Notes under the pieces: model-generated
What the model was told of the DNA's origin: nothing
The model's database searches: none
The model's input: only the letters and a program-made list of their open reading frames with translations
Position numbers and translations under genes: made by a program
Part shown: positions 46,395 to 58,300 of the stretch, piece after piece
Position numbering within the stretch: position 1 is the first letter of the stretch
Layout of the letters: each line of letters starts with the position of its first letter
Assembly (NCBI GenBank): GCA_958450365.1
Contig: CAUEEP010000928.1
Location: 1,103,501-1,167,500 of the forward strand
From: Mesorhabditis belari
Lineage: Eukaryota; Nematoda; Chromadorea; Rhabditida; Rhabditidae
Reading direction: 5' to 3'
Length of the DNA stretch: 64,000 nt

Positions 46395-46845
46395 GATCAG
46401 CTCTTGCTAATGGATCAGCTCTTGCTAATCGATCAGCTCTTGCTAATCGATCAGCTCTTGCTAATCGATCAGCTCTTGCTAATGGATCAGCTCTTGCTAA
46501 TGGATCAGCTCTTGCTAATGGATCAGCTCTTGCTAATCGATCAGCTCTTGCTAATGGATCAGCTCTTGTTAATGGATCAGCTCTTGCTAATCGATCAGCT
46601 CTTGCTAATGGATCAGCTCTTGTTAATGGATCAGCTCTTGCTAATCGATCAGCTCTTGCTAATGGATCAGCTCTTGTTAATGGATCAGCTCTTGCTAATC
46701 GATCAGCTCTTGCTAATCGATCAGCTCTTGCTAGTCGATCAGCTCTTGCTAATTGATCAGCTCTTGCTAGTCGATCAGCTCTTGTTAATGGATCAGCTCT
46801 TGCTAATCGATCAGCTCTTGCTAATGGCTCAGCTCTTGCTAAACA
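46395..46845. repeat. 18-bp minisatellite GATCAGCTCTTGCTAATC, about 25 copies
   Basis: Highly homogeneous, varying only at two or three positions of the unit (C/G before GATCAG; GCTAAT, GTTAAT or GCTAGT). Both strands are open across the array, giving 164-residue ORFs that are artefacts. Confidence 0.95.
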
Positions 46846-47899
46846 ATTGAATTGTTTCAATTTTGTTTATACAACAATTCGATGACTATTTATTCCTTTT
46901 TAGTTTTTCTGCTCATAAACTTTTTCAAATCTTCAATTTTGAAATCACTTTTGAAACTTTCCCCTCTCGTTTAAGGAAATTGACCGAAATCCGACAATTC
47001 AGTGGCGTGATTTTGACTAATTCTGTCCCTTTTGTTTTCTTCTCTTCGTCTCTTGACCATTACGATGAAATCGAATCCTCGCACGATCTTGAAATAAACC
47101 TCAAAATGAAATGCTTTTTATGGCATTAATTGTATTCTTTTAGCATTCTTTTAATCTTTTAATGTTAATGACTCTTAATGGCATTCTTTTAATATTTAAC
47201 TTTTACCATGGATACTCGGAATTGCCTTTAGTTTGAAAATTTCAAACTCAACTCCCCTCCTGCCTTCAGTAAATTCATTTTTCTTTTCTTTCAAATTTCT
47301 ATTCATTTATTCATTGAATACATTTTAAAATAGCTGTTGATAAAGGAAAAAAAGCTAGAAGTTTTATCTCAAATCGATTCCATTTATGCTTGTTAAATCT
47401 CTCTTTTCTGGATTGAAGGCTGAAAATTTTCAAAAGAATGACTCATTTTTCACTTACGTGATGCAAAAAGGAGAAAAAAAGAACAAAAAAAAGGGAAAAC
47501 TTCCTCGTTTTCTTCATTCTAGTGAACTTAATTTAGCAGTTTTGATTTAAAATTAGTCAGATAATCGATAAAAGATTCAGAAATATCACTATGATCAACT
47601 TTGAGTGACTCAACTTTTCTTTGATTTAAAAAAAAACATCGTAATTAGATGCAAACTGGGCGATCATTTCCCTCAAGTAGAGTGAGTTGGATACAAAGAT
47701 GCTCAGAAGCTAGTAACTCTAGCACAGTAATATAGGGATATCGGCTCAGTGGCTCTTGGTTTTACACTAAATATAGTGCCGTAACCCTATGTAATTTCGA
47801 AAATCCATTGAACCCACTTGGAATTGACGCTAGAATACTCTGTCCCGCCATTCTCACTCAGCTATAGATATTTTCCTCTAAAACAAATAATTATTTGAA

Positions 47900-48510
47900 G
47901 AAATTTAATCAAATATTTTTTTATTTAAATAACGAGTCCCCGGTGAACTTCTGAACATTGCTCCTAGAAACCAGAAAATCAGTAGGCACAAAAAAACAAA
48001 GGTTCCTACCCCATAGAACGATTGATCCGCCACCATAACTGTAGGACGCAAGTATTTCATGTTATAACGTTGTCCGACTGGTTTTCTTATCAAATGATTG
48101 CCATCAGGGGCGAAAAGATTGACTTTCGATTCATCGGCGAACACAACATTGGCCCAATCGTGCGCCGTCCAACTTTGATACTTCTTAGCAAACTCGAGAC
48201 GAAGCTTTCGGTGCTTAGCTACCATCAGAGGTTTCTTGGCGATCCTTCTAGTCATCAATTCACCGCGAATCAGGCATTGAACTCACTGTTTTTCGAGAAA
48301 TTTCTTTGTTAAACTGTTGCTTCACCATAGCCACGCCATCAGCGACATTCAGATTTGGGTTCTTCTTGTGGGCCAGAACGAGCGCCTTGTCTTCTCGTAA
48401 AGTTGTGACCTTTGATGCACGATGAACGTTTCCCGCGAGTTTGGCCAGACAACAAGCGACACAGTTGTTTCGGTACAGCGGAAGAGCTCAGATCGATTGA
48501 TTCATTATTT
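47900..48510 (-). pseudogene. truncated Tc1-like transposase
   Basis: The minus strand contains LVLAHKKNPNLNVADGVAMV, RKLRLEFAKKYQSWTAHDW, the first catalytic Asp in NVVFADESKVNLF and GNHLIRKPVGQRYNMKYLRP, then loses similarity near 47990. The catalytic second half is missing and one frameshift splits the N-terminal part. The NHLIRxPVGxRY motif is shared with the transposon at 34406-36022, so they belong to the same or sister families. Confidence 0.85.
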
Positions 48511-49302
48511 ATTTTAAAAAGTAACCTTTAAAAAAGCGGACAAGACTTTCCGGTCAAGCTGATATGTTAAGCCAAGTTAATTCTCGCATCGGAATTTCCC
48601 GCCAGTCCCTTCGAGATTCATTGGGAAATCTCATGTCATGGAACTCATCTCTCTCCGACCACGAGTTCCTGATTCGCATTCCGAGAAGAGAGAGTTGTTT
48701 GCCGAGAGTCTTCTCTTTGCCTCATAGGGCCCTCGGTGGGCGATGGAGGCGTCGAGGGGAGAAGGGCCGCCAAGAGGATCAATTCTTTTGCTCTTTCCTT
48801 TTTCCCCTCTCCTCCTCGTTTCCCCTTGATTTCCCTTTCGAGAGGTGCCTCTCTTTTAAAAAAGATCTCCCAACAAAAAAAGGCGTTGCCATAGGAGTCG
48901 TGGCTGACTAGGGGGTGGAGGATGGACTGACTTCTACCTCTCCCCTCCACCTCTCCTCCCCTCCACCTCTCCTCCTCCCCCCCCACCTCTCCTCCCTGGC
49001 CGTTCCCTCTCCACTCCACCAGGGACATTTCAATGCCTTTTCCCTATCCCATCACCATTCCCAATTATCACCTGACACATTCATCGCCAGTCCTTCTCCT
49101 CTTCATCTTCAATTAATTCGAATCGATTTATTTTCTTTTCTTGTAAACATTTTCTTGACGTATATAATTTCCATTTGCAACTACCGTAGATTGTTTTTCA
49201 TTTTTACCCTTGAATTGTTTTTTTTTCACCATATCAAACTTTTGAACTTTCAGTTTATCCGGCCTCAGACACCAGGCCGGATTTGTGACTCCACTCAAAC
49301 AA

Positions 49303-52300
49303 ATGAAGAAAGCGATGCGAATACTCAGTGCCGTTGTGCTGCTTCTTCTCGGTGTCACTCATGGGAAACATCATCTTCATCCAAGAGGTCAATTTTGTGA
49401 CAAATATTAAAGAAAGAATAGGTAGTATTTGAGCATATGAAACAATGAAATAATATCATTTAAATATCTGTTAAGAAAATGCATTTCAAAATTGAATGCA
49501 TATGCATATGCTCGCATACTTTCTGTTCTTTCCTTTCCATCCCTGTTCATCAGTTTGACCGACTCATTTCCCATCAAGTGCTCCCCTTTACTTTCAATGA
49601 GTTTTTCGGGAAAAGACTCCACAAAACAAAAGCAAAAAAGAACCATTAAGCCTATAGGGATGTGTTTCAAAATGCACACGCTTTTTCCTTTTTTTCCGAT
49701 CTCTCAAATGGGATAGCGTTTGGAATAAGAAACAAGAATTGAAAGAGAAAGAAACACTCACGAGTTAAACAGTAAATGTTCGGGGAAATATTAGGTTGGT
49801 AACTTGAAAGTTGGTACACTTATTTATTGGACTTTTTTAGAAATAACCAGTCCACTAGTTAATCTACAGTTTTTACCAATAAAAAGGTCTATTTATTCTC
49901 TAAGATTTGATTTGGATAATAGACAGTAATTTGAAAAAGACGTCTTTCGACTACAGTAATCCAGACAGTAATTGGGGTAGGCTAGTTTCCGCAATCTTTT
50001 TTTAGCGCAACAGGATCATTTGCGCAACTCGCCATAACTTTCTTCTAAGTCGGTCAATCTTTATGATTTTAGTGTCATTTTGTTGCAATTATTGAGATCT
50101 ATAAAATGACACTAGAAATCATAAAGATTGACCGACTTAGAAGAAAGTTATGGCGAGTTGCGCAAACGACCCTGTTGCGGAAACTAGCCTACCCCCAGTA
50201 ATTTGAAAAAGACGTCTTTCGACTACAGTAATCCAGACAGTAATTCGAAAAAGACGTCTACAGTGTATTTAGTATTGTCATGTATTCAATTCCCGTCTTA
50301 ACCTCAAGAATTTCAAATTTCTAAGCTTAAAAGCTTTCCAGGAGAAATGTCAAGAGAAATTCGGCACCGAAAAAAGTGTACCAACTTTCAAGTTGCCAAT
50401 CTTATATTTATCTGTGTTCAGATAAAGACTAAATAAAAATTTGAATCTCTTTCCTTAGTCATCTCAAAATTTTGCAGTGCCGATCATCAATTTGCACGCT
50501 GCCGAACAATTGACGGCGACGATTCGCGAAGATGAAAATGTTCTCTCGACGGTTCCCGATTTGGGCATTCTCCCTGATACTGGTATGATTTTTAAAGAAA
50601 ATCTTTACTTTTTACAATCTATTTTTAACTTGCAATTAGTTTTTCACGCTTTTCTTTTTCACCTGTTCAATTTTAACACTGATTTATTATTTTATTAAAT
50701 AGTAATCAAGATCATGATTTTAAATTAGTTTTTTTGAAAATACGGCTCAATAAAATTTGACTTAAAACGAGCTAAAACGAGCGGGTTTTGAAAAAAGGGA
50801 AAGCTGATTGGCATGACGACAATTTGTATCCACAATCTATCATTTTAGGCCCGATTTGTCGCTACGAAGTGACATCACCAAAAGCCGGAGTGGTTGTGCC
50901 ATTCGATGTGCAAATTGTCGATCAGCTCACCGGATCGGCGGTTATCAAAGTCAAGGTTGGTGGCTGCGTGGAGAATAGTGTCGTTTATGTGTTTTGAAAA
51001 TAGAAAGCTAGATGAAAATAGAGAGCTATTCTTGTTTGGTTTAAAGATAATCTTATCATTTTAACAATTTTTCAGGATTCTCTCGCTCTCGACTGTAAAC
51101 AAGCCGAGTACAATCTGACAGTGACGGCGATTCGTTGCGGAAGTGATGGAGCCAAATCCGAGGGGTTCGTTCATTTAGGAAACTTTGAAAATCACTTTAA
51201 AAAATTTTGAGGAAAAAATTTGACGAAAAAAATAAGCCAAGATTTCGTGTAGTTGCAAATCTTTGGAATTTTCTCTCACAAATCGGTTGTGTTTGATGAA
51301 TCAAAGGGATTTCTTTCTCTTGGGGGATTTAAATGAGATGAGAGGGGATTACAGTAGGATGGATTGAAAAATATAGAAAAAATGAGAGATGAAAATGGGG
51401 AGAGAAAGAGAAAGAGAAAGAGTGGTGAGTTGTCCACCCACTCTTTCATCCAGATTTCTGATCTTCGATGATTATAAAATTGCAAATTTGTATGGTGTGC
51501 TCAAGTTTAAGGCTTTTTAAGAGTGTAAAAGTGTTCCAATTATCCTGAGCTTGCCAAACAGCCAACCGAGAAAACAAAGAATAAAGATTCATTTTCCGGG
51601 AATCTCATTTCTGATGAAGGTGATGAAATGAAGGAAATGAATGAAATGGATAACAAATATTGAGTACACCCCTTCATCAACTTCTTCTTTCTCTTCTTTT
51701 CCTTCTCATCAACTTTTTCTCATCTCTCCTCATTTTCCCCTCTTTTTCCTTTCAAATTTCTTTCACTGAATACCCCTTTTCATCAAATTCAAAGCAAGGA
51801 AAACTCTTAATTAAACCTTCTTCTTTTTTTCCCCTTCAAAAAAAAAACCCCTCAATTTCCCCAAGATCTCCACCAAGATTCTTTTCATTTTCATCAAAAA
51901 TAAGCTGTCACTAGCAGAAACCAATAATTTTTCTACTCAAATCATACACTTTAAAATATTTTCGAGATCAAATAAAAAGTATTCAGTGAAGTATTACGGT
52001 AACTTTGAGAGTACAATGTTTGTGGTAACTTTGAGAGTTAAGAGTAGTTTGAGAGCACAATATTTGTGCAGAATCTTTAACCTAACTGGTATGAAAATAA
52101 CAAACTGCAATGAAAACTGCAAGGATTGAGCAAGTTGAAAATCAGTTTGACATTAAAAGGGTAAAAAAAATAACTGTAAAATGGTGAAATTAGAAACGAG
52201 AAATGTTTAGTGTTCCCCTTCGTGTCACCGTAAAGGACACAAATAATCATGCGCCAGAATTCGCTCAACCATGGTATGCATTCACCGTCGATGAAGGTAA

Positions 52301-55300
52301 AATCAAAATCCAAATTATTATATAGCTTTTTATCAATCAACTTTAGGTCGTCTTTACAATGAGATCACCCAATTGACAGCCACTGACGCCGATTGTGGAC
52401 ATCCGTTTGGAGAGGTACGAGAAATGAATCGAGTTTTGCGAATTTCAAATATTACAAATGAAATATTACAAATTAAAGAAAGCAGAGGCACAAAAATTTT
52501 CTCTTAAAATGTTTCAAAATGTAGGTGTGCGAGTATGAGATCACAAATGGTTTGGACAACTTCCCGTTCGCTGTCTCGAATCAGGTAAAATGATGATCTA
52601 AGGAATTGTACTTAAATTTTTTCTATTATTAATAAATATGTAAAAAGTAATGCTCAGGGAGTCCTGCGGAACACTCGTCCACTCAACGCAACCCTCGCTC
52701 GATCCTACATTTTGACCATTGTCGCTCATGATTGTGGAATGAAAAGATCGAAAAGTGTTTTGGTGACAATCAATGTCAAAGGTAAATATACGTTTATTAT
52801 TTTTCCGTTTATGCTAACGCAAGTCTGACTCTAAGGCACGAACTCAAGATAAACTTTTGTCTGGACACCTAGCTGCAAAATGATAGAAATTGCTTCAAAA
52901 GAAAAACAAAACGTTGCATCAGGGACCGAACCTTCACCTCGTGCGCGGAAACCCAATGCCTTATCCATTAGGCCACCATTCAATCTTTCTTCCGCTAGGA
53001 AGCAGCCTTTTAAAGCATCGTTTTTGACCAAATTTTCGATTGAAGCTTTATATGCTTAGATAACGCCTGCAAGAGTTACACGCCTGGTAGCCTAATGGAT
53101 AACGCATTAGGCTTCCGCGCACAGGATCAGAGTTCGGTTCCTGATGATTTTCTTTTTCTGTTTTGACGCCAAATTTTTGATTGCAGTTTTACACGCCGGG
53201 AAAGTCATTTGGCAGATTTTAATTACAGATTCGGATTTCTCATAATCGATTCTATAAAGTGCACTAGGTGACCAGACAAAAGCTCACCTTGAGTTCGTGC
53301 CTTTCCCTAGTAAAGCTAGCCGTACCTCTTGCAGTCTTACAGAGTGCAGAAGTAAGGTGGTAGGGTAGTGAAACGAGATGAGCGAAATACTGTTTACACA
53401 AATCGAATGCCTCTATTCCAGAGTCATGTGTCGAAGGAGTGAGCAATATGCCGGAAAGAATCAGTTACACTCCCGGAAGTGGAGCGAGAACACTTTTCCC
53501 TGATGCACAAACACATTCATGTCAAACGGTGAGCTGAAAATGCGTATTCGATGCTAATTTGTAGATAATGCGTTTTCTAAAACGTGGATAAACTACCGTA
53601 ATCTTTGTTTCATGATTTAATTTTATTCTCATTTGATGAGGATCAAAATGAAGCGAATGGGAAATAAAATCGCGCAAAATTTGAACAAAGATTACGGTAG
53701 CTTCGTCCACTTTTTAGGAAGCATTATTGCTGACGAAGGATTCAATTTTCATTTATTTATACAATATTTTATCTGTCTTGAAGTTGTTGACATGAAAATA
53801 TTCAGGCAACCGATTGTGAGATCGTTCAAGCGACAGCTGTTGTCGAGTTGAAAATGGCTCATGTTAGTGGGGGATGTTCACGACAAAATGTCTTCGGAAA
53901 TGATAATATTAAAAAGTTTGTTGAAATTAAGAATTTTAAAAAAAAAGCAAGTAAATGTTTTAAGTTGTGGCCTCTCTCAGCAACATGTTTCCCTTTTGCC
54001 AAGCGGCGATAAAGCCGAATCGAGCAGCTCTGAGGAATCGAGTGAAGAAAATGAGGTGCGATTTTGGGGAAAACTTATAGAAAGAAACAAAAACTATTAG
54101 ATTTTCTAATACTAAAATAAAAGTTAAATTTCAAAATAGGTAATCTTTTAGGTGATCTCTGAGAAAGAAAAATACACTTTCGATGGCCGAACCAATGCGA
54201 TAATTGTACCTGAAACGAGTGTCAAAGGTAAACCCTTTTAGAAATTTCAGTTTTTTTTGTATTTACCGTATTTCTTCGAATAGAAGACCAGGTAAAGAGT
54301 ATCATCGCGTACTCCTGCGTAGCAGCCCTTCTTTTTCAAAATTTCTTTTCTGCATAAAAGCTTTCAATCAAGTGCTATAGGGCTGGAAAATGACTCAAAA
54401 ATACCACATAAGCTAACAGATTTTTGAGCCATTTTCTAGCTCTATAGCACTTCATTGAAAGCTTTTATGCAGAAAAGAAATTTTAAAAAGGGCTGCTACG
54501 CAGGAGTACGCGATCATACTCTTTACGATGGGCTGCTACGATGATACTCTTTACCCGGAATAGAAATTCGAAGAAATACGGTAGATAAATTGTTCAATCG
54601 ACATTTTTATCTTATTCAAATTCAAATCCAAATTCAAATCCAAATTCAAATCCAAATTCAAATTCAAATCCAAATTTCAGCTCTAATCCCCGACAAATTC
54701 ACTCTTTCATTCACGATGAAACACGAGCGCGGAACGAAAGATGAACAAAACAATAAGCAGAATATCCTTTGCGAGAGCGATGATTTCAGTGAGTTGTCGA
54801 AGAAGATCTTAAATCTTAAAATTCTAATTTATAAAAAAATTTTTCAGATATGAATCGTCACCATTTCTCTGTCTACATCAGGCACTGTAAATTGGAGGTG
54901 AGAAATGAAAAGTGATCACAAATTCAAATGACAAATGCAATTCATAAGTGAGAAATGGAAAATGTTCACAAATTCATATGCAATTCATAAGTGAAAATTT
55001 CTTTTCAGGTTGTCCTCCGCCGTGAATCAGGAGCCGCCGCCGAGTTTCGCGCCGCTGAATGGAGATGGGCGTTGCCTGAGGTGAGAGAAATGGCATTTCT
55101 AACCAGTGGTTATGGTCGAGTGGTTAGGAGTCTTGTATTCTAGTCTGGAGATCACGGGTTCGATCCCAGCGCCTAGATCTTAGCTCTTTTTTCCATATAC
55201 ATGGGTTTTTCTGAAGCTTTCTGAAGCTTTCACTTAATCTAATTGTCAGGTTTGTGATGGGGAATGGCATTCGTACACTCTTCTTTTCAATGGAGTCGAT

Positions 55301-58300
55301 GATGTGAATATGATGATCGATGGAAAGGGATATCGGTTTGTTGAGAGCTTAAGATTTTAGAAAAAGTATAGTATCCTTAGTTGACATTTGAAGATAAAGG
55401 AGATATAGTTATTTTGTAGAAATTTTATAGAAATTTTCCCAATTTTAGTCATGATGAGCGAAACCCGGAGATTTTGGACGATTGGCCACTTCATCAAACG
55501 AAACAACAGGTAAGTGGGGGAAAGGGAATACTAAACAATACTATTTACAAATAGTATTGGTTTTAAAATATTCTTTATGAAATTCCGTTATAGAAATCCA
55601 CAACTTACTTACTACACTTTAATATAAAAACATCGAGAAAATTTCACTCAAAGTCAGAGAACCTACCTGAAGGGGTCGATCCACTTAAATGGTCTATAAC
55701 TCAAGATGCAAAAGTTGAATCAACTCACAAATTTAGTGCTTGTAATGTAGTCTATTGTTTCTTTTTTCCCAGAAAACCCGTCTTGTTGTTGGTGCGTGCT
55801 GGCACGGACGACAGCAACAAATGGCACAATTCTTCCACGGAAAAATCTCGAACATGTGAGAAATTTGAGAGAAAACGATATTCAAACGAATTCCGAATTC
55901 TAGGCATCTTTTGGTGAATCAAGTTGAATCGGAAGAAGCACTCGCTTGTGCACATCGATGTCCCGAACAATTGACGTTCAGTGGATCCGATGAATTGACC
56001 GATGGAGAGGCAAGCTTCATTTTTGCAATTTAAACAACCTCATTCTAAAATAAATTCAACTCTACACATATAGATAAGTATTTCTGAAACTCGTCAATTT
56101 CTCAATTTCTCAATTTTAGTCAGCCACTCTCGACCCCGAGCAATCGTCTCTTAAACTAAACGCCTCTTCTACGCAATCTCTTTCCCGGATGCTTCAACGT
56201 GTCGCCTATGTGAATAGCCGAGAAAATCCTGTACAAGGACATCGACAAATCGCTGTCACTCCACAAATCACATGCAAACAAGGAAAAAAAGTATCCAATC
56301 CCTCAATGAAACAGCCATTCAAATTGCATTTTCAGATCGAGCTACCCACTTATAAATCGTATCTCTTTGTGCAAAAACAAGCCGAACCAGAGCTGTCAAT
56401 CTCTGGAGATTCCCTCGTCGCAGCAAATCAGCACTCGTTGAAAACCGGAATGCCAATGTTGCCGAACATTAAGATCACTGTATCGCAGACTGGAATTGGT
56501 GAGAGATTTAACTGGAATACTTTGAGAGGGAATTTTAAGAGGAAATATCAAAGAGCTCATTTTAGACGGAGAGGTCAATGAGATCACGGGAGCGAAACTC
56601 GACTGGTGCCAGGTTCATCTCAAGCCATCACGGTAAGTTAAAGATTGGATTTTCGTAAAAAAAAAAACCTTTTCAGCGACAAGGACTTGGAATATTTCTC
56701 TTCGCCTGCTTCCATCATTGCAAGCATGAAAATCGATTTTGAACACGACAAAGAGGGCATTTTTCTGAGAGGCGAGGAATCGGTGAAAGAATATGTGGAA
56801 GTGTTGAGCAAGGTTGGATATAGTTTTGAAAATTGTTTCAGTAAGATTTAGGTTCATTATTTCAACACTCGTCCAGAGAGCTACCCGAAGAGGATTTACA
56901 GTGTACAGTGTGCGATGGCGAAGGGACGCGTGAAATCCAATGAATTCCTCGTTACGGTAACTTTTTTTTTCCAGACAATCGGCCTTAGCAAAAACTTTTT
57001 TTTTGATCTACACCTGGATTTGCTTGAAGTTGAAAGTAAAATAGAGATCAATAAAGTCGAATCTCTCAACCCACAGTCACTCTTTCACCGAGTTAGTCTA
57101 CCAAAAGTCTAACCAAATTGATTTGAAGTGAAAGAACTGAAATTGATCGAAAAATGAACGCTTACTTTTTCCTCTAAATTGTTGTCTATATCATTTGCCT
57201 GAGGAATTTTTCCCATTTTCTCTCTTTTTTTTTTCAACTACCGTAATTGGCATCGTTTTACGTTGTTTGCCATTCGAGAAGGAAAAAAAGAGAAGAAAGA
57301 TGGTCATAGATTGGGGAAAAAAAGATGGAGAAAAGGGAAAGGGGAAAAAGAGAAGGCCCATTTCATTTGGGACGCGAATTTTAGATAAACTTTGCCCGCC
57401 TCAGGGTCTCCCTTCACTCAATTCATCAAAAAAAAAAAGACATTTAATATTTTATTTCCGTGTTTTAAAAGTTTTTACCTTTTTTGTAAACGACAGGATA
57501 GATGTTGAGGGACTTCTAGAATTCCAGGAGTTATTATAAGTTTAGAAATTTCGAATCTATTTATCTAATCCCTTGAATACTCAGTTTAGCATCATTTTAA
57601 AGTCTAAACCAGCTCGACCAGCTCGTACTTTATGCTGTCTCAAACTTGCTCTTTCTGATACACTGAATGGAGACCAGTATTTGAGAAAGCTTGCGTTTCT
57701 AGGAGTACAAAGTACATGATTCGACTTTGTCAAGCTAATTTTACTTCCTGTCTACTCATGAAATCACTAAAGAAAAGTTTTTCTTCGTTAATCTTTCCAA
57801 CATTTATCCCAGAAATTATGCAAAGAAGGGGTTAGGTAAAAAGAAAAGAAAAAAACGAGGATCGGTGAGTTTGCTATTTTTCTTTCAGTCGTGGGTAAAT
57901 CGTGATGAAAAAAAAGAGGAAAGGGACGCAATTTCGATATAATTAATTCTGGTGGATAGAAAAAAGAAAAAAGAAAAAAAAGAGACTTCAATCTTTCCCA
58001 ACTGAATATCTTTTTTTCTCGTAAGGTTGGGTGAATCTCTTTTCCCTTGAAAAGATAGGCAATTTTCCCGAGTTTCTACTTTTTTTTTCTTCTTCTATTT
58101 ACCCAAGTTACAATGTTTTTCCAATATCTGGTTGATATCTTTCGTTCTTTTAAGTCTTTGATCAAAAATTTATCATAAAAGAACCAAAAAGACAAAAAGG
58201 CTAAGTGTCGAATTTCATTTGAATATATTATTTTTGTTAAAATTAGATATTAGATTAGATGATTACTGGGTAAGTGCAATCTATGGGCAAAAAAAAATTC

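Larger units (their letters stand above)
37945..49302. other. 11-kb interval without a recognisable host gene
   Basis: Strongly pyrimidine-biased on the + strand between about 38600 and 46000, rich in CTTT, TTCC and CAATCTTTT words. It contains many short tandem repeats, a foldback element and a Tc1-like relic, listed separately. All long ORFs here run through repeats or low-complexity tracts and lack splice-supported continuations. The right end must contain the promoter of the calsyntenin gene, and part of the interval may be its regulatory region. Confidence 0.5.

Noticed and set aside
46356..46860. 164-residue ORFs on both strands (LLLMDQ and ARADRL repeats)
   Set aside because: 18-bp minisatellite without flanking coding sequence.
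57195..57539. 114-residue ORF in casy-1 intron 24
   Set aside because: Lys-rich low-complexity, no splice or homology support.
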